A stretch of 64,000 bases of DNA from Chloroflexota bacterium (GCA_021325095.1 JAJPHV010000056.1:1-64000), one strand, 5' to 3'. Positions 51,695 to 60,644 are shown, counted from the stretch's first letter. The notes: generated by a model from the sequence alone, not told the origin. Numbers and translations: made by a program.

Positions 51695-52555
51695 ATGAAG
51701 GTCTACATCACCGGCGCGGATGGCAACGTCGGGAGCCGCTTGCTGCGCGAAATGGCAGCGCGTGGGCACGAGGTTGCTGGCACAGACATCAAAGACCTGG
51801 ACATCACTGATTTTTCCGCTGTAGCAGCGCGCATCGCCGCTGTGCAGCCTGACCTGGTGATCCACTGCGCGGCGATGACCAGCGTAGACCGCTGCGCGGA
51901 GCAGCCCGCCGAGGCGCTGCGCATCAACGCGATGGGCACCCAAAACGTGGCCGTCGCCTGCCAGCAGCAGGGTTCAGCGCTGTGCTACCTGAGCACCAAC
52001 GAGGTGTTTGACGGCGAGCGCGGCACGCCCTACATGGAATACGATACGCCGCACCCGATCAACCCCTACGGTTACAGCAAATGGGTCGGCGAGCAAATGG
52101 TGCGCGAGCTAACCCCACCGCATTACATTGTGCGCACGTCGTGGCTTTTCGCGCACACGGGCCAGAATTTCTTGCAGACGATCCTGAACAAAGCGCTGGC
52201 GGGCCAGCCGCTGTCGGTGGTGACCAACGAAGTCGCCAGCCCAACCTATGTGATGGACCTGGTTCCAGCCCTGGCGCAGTTGGTCGAAACGGGACGCTAC
52301 GGCACGTATCACCTGGTGAACGAGGGTTATGCGTCTCGCTACCATTTCGCCCGGCACATTCTGGATTGTTACGGCCTCACCGATTATCCGATCACGCCGA
52401 TTGTGGCGGCGCAGTATCCACGCCCGTCGCGTCCGCCCGTCTATTCTGCGCTGAATAATTTCATCGCCGCGCAGATGGGCATCAAACTGCGCCCCTGGCA
52501 AGAGGCCGTCGCCGCCTTTGTAGAACATGAACGGGCGCTGGCTGCCGAGCGCTAA
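51695..52555 (+). CDS. rfbD: dTDP-4-dehydrorhamnose reductase-like protein
   Basis: A 286-residue short-chain dehydrogenase of the RmlD branch. NAD(P) motif VYITGADGNVGSRLL, DLDITDFSAVAARIAAVQPDLVIHCAAMTSVDRCAEQ, STNEVFDG, and catalytic Tyr-x-x-x-Lys in NPYGYSKWVGE are all family marks. It reduces dTDP-4-keto-rhamnose to dTDP-rhamnose for surface polysaccharides. rfbA, rfbB and rfbC are not in the window. It is followed after 27 bases by a glycosyltransferase gene, with which it shares the promoter at 51627. Confidence 0.9.
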   Translation: MKVYITGADGNVGSRLLREMAARGHEVAGTDIKDLDITDFSAVAARIAAVQPDLVIHCAAMTSVDRCAEQPAEALRINAMGTQNVAVACQQQGSALCYLSTNEVFDGERGTPYMEYDTPHPINPYGYSKWVGEQMVRELTPPHYIVRTSWLFAHTGQNFLQTILNKALAGQPLSVVTNEVASPTYVMDLVPALAQLVETGRYGTYHLVNEGYASRYHFARHILDCYGLTDYPITPIVAAQYPRPSRPPVYSALNNFIAAQMGIKLRPWQEAVAAFVEHERALAAER

Positions 52556-52582
52556 CCGTACACCGACTACCCCATCACTATC

Positions 52583-53536
52583 ATGCCCGATCCTGCGCTT
52601 TTCTCGATCATTATCCCCAACTGGAACGGGGCACGGCATCTGCCGATCTGCCTGAACGCGCTCCGGCAGCAAACCTATTCGCCGCTTGAGATCATCGTGG
52701 CCGACAACGCCTCGACGGATGGCTCCCGTGCGTTGCTGGCGCGGGACTATCCGGAAGTGCACATGATCGCGCTGCCGGAGAACCGGGGCTTTACGGGCGC
52801 GTGCAACGTCGGACTGCGCCAGGCGCAAGGCGCTTACGTGGCGCTGCTCAATAACGATACGGAGGCCGATGCGGGTTGGGTAGCGGCAGTCGTGCGGGCT
52901 TTCGAGCGCCATCCCGACGCCGGGTTGGTGGCGTCCAAGATGCTGCTTTTTGATCGGCGTGATCACCTGCACACGGCAGGCGACTTTTACCGGGTGGACG
53001 GACAGGCTGGCAATCGCGGAGCGTGGCAGCTTGACCTGGGCCAGTTTGACCACGAGATGTACGTGTTCAGCGCCTGCGGCGGTTCGGCAGCCTACCGCCG
53101 GACGATGCTGGACGAAATTGGCCTGCTGGACGATGATTTTTTCTTCTCCCTGGAAGACATCGACCTGGCATGGCGTGCGCAATTGGCGGGCTGGCGGTGT
53201 ATCTATACACCGGAGGCGGTGGTCTACCACCATCTCGCGGCGACGGGCGGGGGGGAGACGGCCAGCTTCTACGATGGTCGCAACGCGATCTACGTGCTGG
53301 TCAAGGACTACCCGGCGGCCTTGTGGCGCAAACACTGGCCCAGAATTCTCCGCCAGCAGATCAGGGTCGCCGCAGAAGCGCTGCGCGCCTGGCGCGGCAG
53401 GGCCGCACGGGCACGGCTGCGCGGTATGGCCGCCGGGCTGATCCGCATTCCCTGGCTGCTTCGCAAGCGGCGAGCCGTGCAGCGGACGCGGCGCGTCACG
53501 ATTGAGTACCTGGAATCGGTGCTATCGGAGCGCTGA
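52583..53536 (+). CDS. Family 2 glycosyltransferase (rhamnosyltransferase-like)
   Basis: A 317-residue GT2 enzyme. The GT-A core reads FSIIIPNWNGARHLPICLNAL, EIIVADNASTDGSRAL, NRGFTGACNVGLRQAQG, LLNNDTEAD (nucleotide/metal Asp) and FFFSLEDIDLAWRAQLAGW (acceptor side ED). A basic helical C terminus (RAWRGRAARARLRG, LLRKRRAVQRTRR) may touch the membrane. With rfbD just upstream, it may use dTDP-rhamnose to build a surface glycan; that link is inferred from position. Confidence 0.9.
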   Translation: MPDPALFSIIIPNWNGARHLPICLNALRQQTYSPLEIIVADNASTDGSRALLARDYPEVHMIALPENRGFTGACNVGLRQAQGAYVALLNNDTEADAGWVAAVVRAFERHPDAGLVASKMLLFDRRDHLHTAGDFYRVDGQAGNRGAWQLDLGQFDHEMYVFSACGGSAAYRRTMLDEIGLLDDDFFFSLEDIDLAWRAQLAGWRCIYTPEAVVYHHLAATGGGETASFYDGRNAIYVLVKDYPAALWRKHWPRILRQQIRVAAEALRAWRGRAARARLRGMAAGLIRIPWLLRKRRAVQRTRRVTIEYLESVLSER

Positions 53537-53666
53537 ACGGGGTTAGGCTACCTGGAGAGCATCGGGGCGTTTGCCCGACGCACGGCTGATTGATCGTATC
53601 GGGGGAGGCGAATGTCGGGTATGATAGAGCGCCGGTTGTCTGACTGAAGGTGTCCAGGAGAGTTTT

Positions 53667-54419
53667 GTGCCGCAAACCATTGGAGCCGAGCGCCCCTTTC
53701 TGTCCATTATCATCCCTGCGCTCAACGAAGCGAACCGCTTGCCGGTGGCCCTTGCCAAAATCGACGCCTTTCTCCGCCAGCAGTCATATACTGCGGAGGT
53801 GATTGTGGTGGAAAACGGCAGCACCGACGACACAGTGGGTGTGGTGCAGCGCTATGCCGCCGACCACCCCTACGTCAAGCTGATTGCGGGCGTGCCACGC
53901 GGCAAAGGCCGGGCCGTCAAGCGCGGGATGCTCGAAGCGTGCGGCGACTACCGCTTCATCTGCGATGTTGATCTCTCGATGCCCATCGAGGAGATCACCA
54001 AGTTTTTGCCGCCGCACCTCGACAGTTACGACATCGCCATCGGCTCCCGCGAGGCGAAAGGCGCCAAACGCTACAACGAACCCTACTACCGGCATCTGAT
54101 GGGGCGCATCAACAACTTCCTGGTCAAGCTGATCGCCGTGCGCGGCTTTGAGGATACGCAGTGCGGATTCAAGTCGATGAACCGCCGTGCTGCCGAAGAC
54201 ATATTCCGCGTACAGCGCATCAACGGCATTGGCTTCGACATTGAACTGCTGTTCATCGCCCAGAAACGCGGCTATCGCATTGCTGAAGTCCCGATCAACT
54301 GGTATTTCAATGCCGATAGCCGGATGCGATTGGTGCAGGACTCGCTCGGCATCATCCGGGAAATGTTCGAGATTCGGCGCAACTGGAAGGCCGGGCTATA
54401 CGACAAGCTAGAGCAGTAG
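53667..54419 (+). CDS. Family 2 glycosyltransferase, dolichyl-phosphate glucosyltransferase (ALG5)-like
   Basis: A 250-residue GT2 protein. FLSIIIPALNEANRLPVALAKI, EVIVVENGSTDDTVGVV, GVPRGKGRAVKRGMLEA, FICDVDLSMPIEEI (metal-binding Asp-x-Asp type) and DTQCGFKSMNRRAAEDIF are the marks of the branch that charges polyprenyl phosphates with glucose or mannose. There is no membrane tail, as in the DPM1-like soluble forms. Start is GTG with GGAG six bases upstream. It follows 130 bases after the previous glycosyltransferase and ends at a hairpin. Confidence 0.88.
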   Translation: MPQTIGAERPFLSIIIPALNEANRLPVALAKIDAFLRQQSYTAEVIVVENGSTDDTVGVVQRYAADHPYVKLIAGVPRGKGRAVKRGMLEACGDYRFICDVDLSMPIEEITKFLPPHLDSYDIAIGSREAKGAKRYNEPYYRHLMGRINNFLVKLIAVRGFEDTQCGFKSMNRRAAEDIFRVQRINGIGFDIELLFIAQKRGYRIAEVPINWYFNADSRMRLVQDSLGIIREMFEIRRNWKAGLYDKLEQ

Positions 54420-54430
54420 CGAGCGTTGAC

Positions 54431-54460
54431 CTTTCCCCCTCCGGCTGTGGAGAGGGAAAG
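54431..54460. terminator. Hairpin between convergent genes (intergenic repeat family)
   Basis: CTTTCCCCCTCC and GGAGAGGGAAAG form a 12-base stem with one mismatch around GGCTGT. It sits 11 bases after the glycosyltransferase stop and 9 before the end of the kinase gene on the other strand, so it can serve both. Confidence 0.6.
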
Positions 54461-54469
54461 ACAGGTTGG

Positions 54470-56713
54470 TTATGCCTGCGACGCCTGCCGGTTGAGGCGA
54501 CGGATGGCGCGTATCCATTCGGGCAAAAAGGTGAGAACACCGAGCGCCGCCGCTAACCAGATGGACAGCAGGAGCGATTGGTCGTCCTGACCCTCGCCAA
54601 AGTAGATCAACGGGTACTGCCCGATCTGCCAGGAGAACCAGACGGCAGCCAGCGCGCCCACTGCCCCGGCCACCGAGCGTATCCAGGCGCGGCGCGTCAG
54701 GCCGGAAGCGATGGCAAAGCCCGCCACAAAGACCAGCGCCGTCCCCAACAACCACTTCCAATCGGGCACGTTGATGAACAGGAAATAGCGGTGGAAGATG
54801 ACGAAGGCCACCGTCGTCAGGAGCGTGCCAAGCGCCCAGGCCAGCACAATACGGCCAGGACGAGTCCAGGCGCGCAGACGTTCAGCGGGTTCGGTAGCAG
54901 CCAGGACGCCTACCCCAACCAGCGCACCGTAGAGCGCGCCCACCGCCAGTGCATTGCCGATGCGCTGGGCTGCCAGCAGGCCGCCCGGATCGTTGAACTG
55001 GCTGTAGACAATTGTGCCCAGACCAATGCCAAAGCCGATGGCTGCCCCCGCATAGCGCCCGATCAGGCCGAGCGGATCGGCGAATAACTGCCGCCGCGAC
55101 AGCCCGATGAAGGCCCGCTGCCGGAGCGCCGCCGGGACACCATCCGGGAACGCCGGCACTTCGTCACGCACGTTCATCAGAGCGTGCAGGGCGCTGCCCG
55201 CATAGGGGCCGGGTTCGGCAGCCTCCTTCGCAATTCGCCGGACGGCAAACGCCGAGCGCAGCCGGGCACAGGCGCGCGCCGCTGCATCGGCCACGCTGGG
55301 GTCGGGATCATGCACAGCGAGTTCGGCCAGTGTGCCATCAATGGCTTCGTTGAACGCGGCATAGCGCCACTGCCTTGAAGGCTCGGCCCGCTGCACCAGC
55401 ATGTCGATCCCGGCCAGGCGCACGCCCGCATCCGGTTCCGCGCCGATAACGTTGGCAACCCGGATCGGAATGGCAGGCGGATCGGAATCTTCAATCGTGG
55501 CGAGGCGCTGCATGGCGCGCATCCGTGCCGGGGCCAGGTCACTGGTCAGGGTTTGCAGCGCCACGGCCCGGCGATCTGCAATTTCGGCCACCTGCTCCCA
55601 CCAGTAATCGGCGTTGTAGCCGTGTTCCAGCGCGGCACGGAGCATCAGGCGCTTCGCCATATCGTCCAGTTCCAGGTCCCAGTCGGCGGCGGCGCTGTAG
55701 TAACTATCGACGTATTTGAAGTCGCCTGCCTCAAAGCGGAAGCGGCCCGCACCGTCCGACCAGCGTTCGCGTGCCCGGTTGAACAGGTCGTGCGCCTCAA
55801 AGAGAGCCAGGATGGCCGGGTCGGTGATGATCAGTTCGGGTTCCGGCTCGGCCTGGTAGGCGCTTGGCCCCTGCGACGCAGCCGCCGCGCGCAGGGCCTG
55901 CATGATCTCGCTGGCGCTGTTATAGCGATCTTCGGGGCGCAGCGCGGTAGCCTTGCGCAGAATGTTCGCCACTGGCTCCGGAATGTCGTCGGGGATGGGC
56001 ATCGGCGCGTTGCTCATGGTCTGCTGCAAATTCCAGGGCTGCCCGTCGATGTTGGGAAGCTGCCCGACGAGCAGTTCAAAGAGCAGAATGCCGAATGCGT
56101 ACAGATCGCTGCGCGGGTCGAGTTCCTCGCCCATCATCTGTTCGGGCGACATGTAGGCCAGTGTCCCGACCCCGGCCACGCTGTTCTTGTCCCCCATCGT
56201 CATCGACAGGCCAAAGTCCGCCAGGTATGGATTCTGGTGGGCGTCGAGCAGGACATTGGCGCTCTTGAGGTCACGGTGGATGATCTTGTTCTGATGGGCC
56301 AGGTCGAGCGCGCTTGCCAGCGGCTCCATGAGGGGAATCAACTCGTTGACGGTCAGACGCTGCTTTTGGCGCACCAGGTCTTTGAGCGAGCCAGAGGCCA
56401 TGTAGCGCATGACAATGTACAGATAATCACCATCCTGTCCGAAGGCATAGACGGGCAGGATGTTGGGGTGTTCCAGCGCCGCGATAATCTCCGCTTCTTC
56501 ACGGAAGCGATCCGGGTTGGTCAGGTTGGATGCGCCCGCCGGCGCAGTCCCGGATACGCTGCTGGCCCCGGCGTCGGCGGCGACCATACCGATGGTCTTG
56601 ATGGCGACGGTTCGCTTGAGACGTTCGTCGTGCGCCGACCAGACAGCCGCCTGCCCGCCCTGCCCGATCTTCTCAATAATGACGTAATGTTCGATCCGAT
56701 ATCCCGGTTCCAT
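54470..56713 (-). CDS. Membrane-anchored Ser/Thr protein kinase with HEAT-like and multi-span C-terminal part
   Basis: A 747-residue protein. Residues about 8-280 are a Hanks-type kinase with GQGGQAAVW, Lys39 in VAIK, HRDLKSAN (Asp148), DFG at about 166-168 and MSPEQ. An Ala/Ser-rich insert lies in the N-lobe near residues 45-65. Residues 310-560 are helical with HEAT-like repeats (RMRAMQRLATIEDSD; VRLAGIDMLVQRAEP; VADAAARACARLRSAF). The last 190 residues carry five or six hydrophobic segments. It should phosphorylate cytoplasmic targets from the membrane. It forms a single-gene unit, divergent from the DtxR-type gene. Confidence 0.9.
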   Translation of the reverse strand: MEPGYRIEHYVIIEKIGQGGQAAVWSAHDERLKRTVAIKTIGMVAADAGASSVSGTAPAGASNLTNPDRFREEAEIIAALEHPNILPVYAFGQDGDYLYIVMRYMASGSLKDLVRQKQRLTVNELIPLMEPLASALDLAHQNKIIHRDLKSANVLLDAHQNPYLADFGLSMTMGDKNSVAGVGTLAYMSPEQMMGEELDPRSDLYAFGILLFELLVGQLPNIDGQPWNLQQTMSNAPMPIPDDIPEPVANILRKATALRPEDRYNSASEIMQALRAAAASQGPSAYQAEPEPELIITDPAILALFEAHDLFNRARERWSDGAGRFRFEAGDFKYVDSYYSAAADWDLELDDMAKRLMLRAALEHGYNADYWWEQVAEIADRRAVALQTLTSDLAPARMRAMQRLATIEDSDPPAIPIRVANVIGAEPDAGVRLAGIDMLVQRAEPSRQWRYAAFNEAIDGTLAELAVHDPDPSVADAAARACARLRSAFAVRRIAKEAAEPGPYAGSALHALMNVRDEVPAFPDGVPAALRQRAFIGLSRRQLFADPLGLIGRYAGAAIGFGIGLGTIVYSQFNDPGGLLAAQRIGNALAVGALYGALVGVGVLAATEPAERLRAWTRPGRIVLAWALGTLLTTVAFVIFHRYFLFINVPDWKWLLGTALVFVAGFAIASGLTRRAWIRSVAGAVGALAAVWFSWQIGQYPLIYFGEGQDDQSLLLSIWLAAALGVLTFLPEWIRAIRRLNRQASQA

Positions 56714-57104
56714 ACGGCTCCGCTAAAGTTTATCCCAGGGCTGTAACTTGCCGATAGTTGGAAGTATAGGCGGACAGCCCATTCTGCACAACCTCACCTG
56801 TTCGCCTGAAAAAGGGGACTAACGCTAAGGCCCGGCTCATCTCCGCGCGATATAATCCGGGGTGGCAAGCCACTCAAGTATCGCAGCAGCGGGTGAGGCG
56901 CCTGACCTGACCAACCGGCCTGCGAACGCCTCGCATGGGGTACTGCGTCACGGCGGTAATTTGAGTTCACCAACTGTCCTGTTCGTGCTAGACTATACGC
57001 TATAGCATCGCAAGCCTGCGCCGGGGGATTACGGGCTGGTTGCCGCTCTGGGGCCTGGCTTCAGCGCCGAACAGGTGCTTATCCGGTATTGAGCGGAGGG
57101 GCCT
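56714..57104. other. Divergent intergenic region between kinase and DtxR-type genes
   Basis: About 390 bases. A TATAAT on the plus strand (56851-56856) has no matching -35; a small palindrome GCTATAGC lies at about 56998-57005. GGAGGGG precedes the DtxR-type ATG. No gene is supported. Confidence 0.4.
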
Positions 57105-57842
57105 ATGCCCGACGTACAAGAGCTTCGCACCGAAGCGGTGGAAAACTTCTTGAAAGCGGTTTACATCCTTCAGCAGCAGGTCGATCCCGTACCCACCAAC
57201 CTCCTGGCTCAAATGCTCAACATCAAAGCACCTTCGGTGACAGATATGGTTAAGCGGCTGTCGGGCTTCGAGGAAGACAAGGACAAAAAACGTGATAAAA
57301 AAGAGGCCGGTCTGGCAACGCCCCTGCTGGAATATGAACCCTATCATGGCGTGCGTCTGACGCCGATGGGCCAGAAGATCGCGCTGGAAGTGATCCGCCA
57401 CCACCGCCTGATTGAACTGTATCTTTCTGAGGCGCTGGGCTATTCCTGGGATGAAGTGCACGAGGAAGCCGACAAGCTGGAACATGTCATCTCCGAACGC
57501 TTTGAGGAGCGGATCGCGGCAGCGCTCGGCAACCCGCAGATTGACCCGCATGGCGACCCAATCCCGGCGCTGGATGGCACGATTGCGGCCCGCGATCTGG
57601 TGCTGCTGTCCGACCTGAGCCTGAATCGGCAGGGCACGGTCAGCCGCATCATCGACCAGGCTCCCGAAGTGCTACGCTACCTGTCCGACCTGGGGCTGAC
57701 GCCGGGCGCAAAGGTGCGACTGACTGCGCGCGCGCCGCTCAACGACACGGTGAGTGTGCGCGTGGACGACGAGGAAGGCACACCACACACGATCAGCACC
57801 CAGGTCGCGCGCAAGGTGCTGGTGACGACGGCGAAGAGCTAG
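57105..57842 (+). CDS. DtxR/MntR-family metal-dependent regulator
   Basis: A 245-residue regulator. The winged helix LLAQMLNIKAPSVTDMVKRLSGF is followed by a Lys/Asp-rich insert (EEDKDKKRDKKEAG) and GVRLTPMGQKIALEVIRHHRLIELYL, the metal-binding dimer domain, then EEADKLEHVISERFEERI with further metal-ligand candidates, and a C-terminal SH3/FeoA-like domain (LSDLGLTPGAKVRLTAR). It probably senses iron or manganese; the metal cannot be named. The insert beside the recognition helix is unusual for the family. GGAGGGG lies just before the ATG. Confidence 0.88.
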   Translation: MPDVQELRTEAVENFLKAVYILQQQVDPVPTNLLAQMLNIKAPSVTDMVKRLSGFEEDKDKKRDKKEAGLATPLLEYEPYHGVRLTPMGQKIALEVIRHHRLIELYLSEALGYSWDEVHEEADKLEHVISERFEERIAAALGNPQIDPHGDPIPALDGTIAARDLVLLSDLSLNRQGTVSRIIDQAPEVLRYLSDLGLTPGAKVRLTARAPLNDTVSVRVDDEEGTPHTISTQVARKVLVTTAKS

Positions 57843-57950
57843 GTGCAATACTTTTTAGATAAGGCTGCGAGGGGTGAGGTATATCTCCTTAACTTAAAGG
57901 TATTGGACCCGGGCGCGCAAAATGCCAGAAAAAGATGCCCACAGCCAGGC

Positions 57951-58670
57951 TCACTCTTCGGCAAGTCGATAACCAACGCCAGGCTCAGTCAGAAGGTAGC
58001 GGGGGTCCGTCGGGTCTTTCTCCAATTTGTGGCGGAGTTTTGCCATATACAGCCGCAGATACTGGCTTTCATTGGTATAGGAAGGCCCCCACACTTCTTT
58101 GAGAAGTTGGCGACCCGTGACCACCTTCCCGGCATAGCGAACGAGGGTCGTCAGCAGTTTATATTCAATGGGTGTCAGGTGGACACTTTCGCCGTCGACA
58201 GTGACTTGTCGGCGGGCGAGATCCACGACGAGGCTCCCCACCGAAAAAATCGGGTTGTCGTCGCCTTGAATAGCTCGGACGGCGTGACGCATAGCCACAC
58301 GAATACGCGCCAGCAGTTCCTGGGTGCCGAATGGCTTGGTCAGGTAATCATCGGCCCCCGCGTCCAGGGCTGTCACCTTATCGTGTTCGCGTTCCCGCGC
58401 CGAGACGATGATGATCGGCGTGCTGCTCCATTCTCGAATTTGCCTGGTCAGATCCACGCCATCCACGTCGGGCAACCCGAGATCAAGGATGATCAGGTCA
58501 GGATGATGCAGGCCAAGCTCCTTCAGGCCCTCCTTTCCCCCGGTGACCTCGATCACGCGGTAGCCATGACTGTTAAGCGTTGCTCGCAGGAAACGCCGAA
58601 TTTGCGCATCATCCTCGATGACCAGGATCAGGCCATTCGAGGCAGCTTGCATTTGCGTACTGTCTGTCAT
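57951..58670 (-). CDS. kdpE: KdpE-like response regulator (OmpR family)
   Basis: A 239-residue response regulator. The receiver has the acid pair EDD, phosphoacceptor Asp in IILDLGLPDVDG and Lys in YLTKPFG; the OmpR-type winged helix follows (HLTPIEYKLLTTLVRYAGKVVT, SQYLRLYMAKLRHKLE, GVGYRL). The sequence matches KdpE, which turns on potassium uptake genes. It overlaps the sensor gene by four bases (start ATG within the stop of the kinase gene). No kdpFABC genes are in the window, so what it controls is open. Confidence 0.88.
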   Translation of the reverse strand: MTDSTQMQAASNGLILVIEDDAQIRRFLRATLNSHGYRVIEVTGGKEGLKELGLHHPDLIILDLGLPDVDGVDLTRQIREWSSTPIIIVSAREREHDKVTALDAGADDYLTKPFGTQELLARIRVAMRHAVRAIQGDDNPIFSVGSLVVDLARRQVTVDGESVHLTPIEYKLLTTLVRYAGKVVTGRQLLKEVWGPSYTNESQYLRLYMAKLRHKLEKDPTDPRYLLTEPGVGYRLAEE

Positions 58671-60220
58671 AACTCCTCGTCAAAATGCGGCTGTTCGCCT
58701 TCGAGCGGGAGCGTAAAACGGAAGACCGCACCGCCTGCTGGGCCAGTGCGCGCCTCGATTGTTCCCTGATGGGCTTCGATAATGCCCCGGCAGATTGTCA
58801 GCCCCAAACCAACGCCCTCAGAGGTGACATTGGCAGAACGATAAAACTTATCGAATATCTTCTCTTCATCACCGGGTACAATGCCCGGCCCCTGGTCCGC
58901 AATTTCAACGACGATGTCTTTCGCGGTGGCCGACGCAGATAGCTCAATCGGCTTCCCTTCGGGCGCATACTTGATGGCATTCTCCAACAGGTTCACCAGC
59001 ACCTGCTCGATCAGCACACTATCCATCGGAACGAGTGGCAGATCGGGTGGTAAATTCGTCACAATCGGCTGTCCACGACGGCGCTTACCAAGACGGCGAA
59101 GTGCGGCCCCAACCACCTCCTCTAAGGTCTGCCATTCTTTCTCGATATGCAAACCGCCCGACTCCAGGCGGGTCATGTCCAGTAAGTTTCCGACGAGACG
59201 GTTTAACCTGTGCGCTTCTTCGTAGGCCAGTTGCGCTAGTTCGTCATGTGTTTTGGGATCAAGCATTAGCCCCTGTTCAAGTAATGTACTTGCCGCGCCC
59301 ATAATCGAGGCCAGGGGTGTGCGAAAATCGTGTGAAACCGAACTCAGCAGATTGCTCCGCAGTCGCTCTGTTTCGGCTTGCATTCGTGCCTGTTGTACTT
59401 CCTCGGTGAGCATAGCGCGTTCGATGGCAAGTGCAACCTGGTCGGCAACTGTGTCGAGGAACTGGCGGTCAGCAGGCCATAAGGGCGGTTGGGTGGGCGG
59501 GTGCAAAATGGCGATAACGCCCACAACCTTCTGTGATGTTTTCAGGGGGATATAGAGGTAGGTGCTCCCTGCCAGGTTGTCCGTGCCCGATCCGGCAGCT
59601 TGACGATGATCGTAGACCCACTGGGCGATGCCAATCTCCGGTTCCGGCGCATCCTGTATTCGCTGCGCGGCTCTTAGCTGAAGGGAAAGATTGTTTTCGG
59701 GCGAATAGATGAATGTGCTGCTGCCGAATTCTTCCCCGATGTGTTGTACCGCAAGTGTGTACAGTTCCGGCAGCCCATTGGCACCAGAGAGCTTGTGATT
59801 CAGGGCGTATAGGCTGGCCGTGCGATGCTCTCGCTCCTGGGCAATGGCCGTCTGTTCTCGGCTGCGCACGGCCAGGGTGCTGATCGTCACCGCCACCAGG
59901 AGCATGACCAGTAGGGTCAAAACGTACTGAACTTCAGCAATCGAAAAAGTCCCGTAGGGTTCGGTGAAGAAGACATCGAACGCAGCAGCGCTCAGAATGG
60001 TGGCAAGAATGGATGGCCCCCTGCCATAGTACAGCGCCGTGATCACAATACCCGTCAAGAAAACCATGCTCAGGTTGGCCGCATGGATGTTGGGGAACAC
60101 CAGACCTGCAACGAACGTGCAGATCACGACGACCACTCCTGCGCGCAGGTATTGGCTGAAGCTGCTATGCTTACGGACAGGCTTGCGAACCGGCCCAGGC
60201 ATTCCGGCAGTGTGGTTCAT
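58667..60220 (-). CDS. kdpD: KdpD-like sensor kinase without the N-terminal KdpD/Usp domain
   Basis: A 517-residue sensor kinase. A DUF4118-type membrane domain comes first (AGVVVVICTFVAGLVFP, ILATILSAAAFDVFFTEPYGTFS), then a GAF-like region (TLAVQHIGEEFGSSTFIY, YIPLKTSQKVVGVIAIL), HisKA SVSHDFRTPLASIMGA with the phosphorylated His, and ATPase boxes NLLENAIKYAPEG, DQGPGIVPGDEEKIFDKF and GVGLGLTICRGII. The 500-residue cytosolic N-terminal region of full KdpD is absent, as in other short KdpD-like kinases. It probably phosphorylates the coupled KdpE-like regulator. Confidence 0.88.
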   Translation of the reverse strand: MNHTAGMPGPVRKPVRKHSSFSQYLRAGVVVVICTFVAGLVFPNIHAANLSMVFLTGIVITALYYGRGPSILATILSAAAFDVFFTEPYGTFSIAEVQYVLTLLVMLLVAVTISTLAVRSREQTAIAQEREHRTASLYALNHKLSGANGLPELYTLAVQHIGEEFGSSTFIYSPENNLSLQLRAAQRIQDAPEPEIGIAQWVYDHRQAAGSGTDNLAGSTYLYIPLKTSQKVVGVIAILHPPTQPPLWPADRQFLDTVADQVALAIERAMLTEEVQQARMQAETERLRSNLLSSVSHDFRTPLASIMGAASTLLEQGLMLDPKTHDELAQLAYEEAHRLNRLVGNLLDMTRLESGGLHIEKEWQTLEEVVGAALRRLGKRRRGQPIVTNLPPDLPLVPMDSVLIEQVLVNLLENAIKYAPEGKPIELSASATAKDIVVEIADQGPGIVPGDEEKIFDKFYRSANVTSEGVGLGLTICRGIIEAHQGTIEARTGPAGGAVFRFTLPLEGEQPHFDEEL

Positions 60221-60386
60221 CGATCCCTCGCCCGACTCTCCAGGCTACATACTGGAGAATTGTAGTTGCCAGCGGGCCAAAGACAATGCCCAAAACTAGC
60301 CAGAGAATCGAGGATACCCGACCTTCCCCACCGGGCACGAATGCATGCATTAAGTGTACCACGTTGGAAAACAGTTTGCCTCCCAT
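60171..60386 (-). CDS. Possible 71-residue membrane peptide upstream of the sensor kinase
   Basis: A short frame with one hydrophobic segment (SILWLVLGIVFGPLATTILQYVAW) that overlaps the start of the sensor kinase gene by 50 bases in another frame. It has no clear ribosome binding site and its last 15 residues fall in the overlap. It could be a genuine small membrane protein cotranscribed with kdpDE, but is weakly supported. Confidence 0.3.
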   Translation of the reverse strand: MGGKLFSNVVHLMHAFVPGGEGRVSSILWLVLGIVFGPLATTILQYVAWRVGRGIDEPHCRNAWAGSQACP

Positions 60387-60404
60387 GATCCAGCCCTGTA
60401 ACTC

Positions 60405-60433
60405 TTGACAGCCTAGAACGCCTGTGCTATCAT
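60405..60433 (+). promoter_or_regulatory. Strong sigma70-type promoter without an assigned gene
   Basis: Perfect TTGACA (60405-60410), exactly 17 bases, TATCAT (60428-60433). Start of transcription is predicted at 60440 or 60441, which is the A of an ATG. The osmC gene begins over 300 bases downstream and has its own promoter. Confidence 0.7.
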
Positions 60434-60440
60434 TCCCCCA

Positions 60441-60617
60441 ATGAACACACCGTTCCCTGCCACTCTCTTACCAACCGTATGCCACCTGATCCGTGCCTGT
60501 GAAACAGGCGGAACAGGCGTCACTCACTTACTAATAGCCCTTCCTCCCCCTCGCCAGTTGGCGAGGGGGCCGGGGGGCGAGGTTAACCGCCCTCCATTCG
60601 TCACCCCCGCCGCGTGA
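60441..60617 (+). other. Possible short transcript: leaderless 58-codon frame or small RNA
   Basis: Downstream of the strong promoter an ATG coincides with the predicted transcription start and opens a 58-codon frame (MNTPFPATLLPTVCHLIRAC and on). Its second half reads through the GC-rich hairpin repeat at 60546-60569 and becomes Pro/Gly-rich, which argues against conserved protein. The RNA would fold into a hairpin at 60495-60509 (GCCTGT-GAA-ACAGGC) and the terminator-like hairpin at 60546-60569. A small RNA of about 130 bases is an equal option. Confidence 0.35.
60546..60569. terminator. GC-rich hairpin (intergenic repeat family)
   Basis: Perfect 10-base stem CCCCCTCGCC / GGCGAGGGGG around AGTT, preceded by CCCTTCCT and followed by CCGGGGGGCGAGG. 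Member of the family seen at 1686, 10482, 54431 and 61208. Confidence 0.5.
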
Positions 60618-60644
60618 CGTTTGTCCCCAATTTGTCTCAGTTCA

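Noticed and set aside
55553..56746. 397-codon plus-strand frame
   Set aside because: Shadow of the Ser/Thr kinase gene, which has all kinase motifs.
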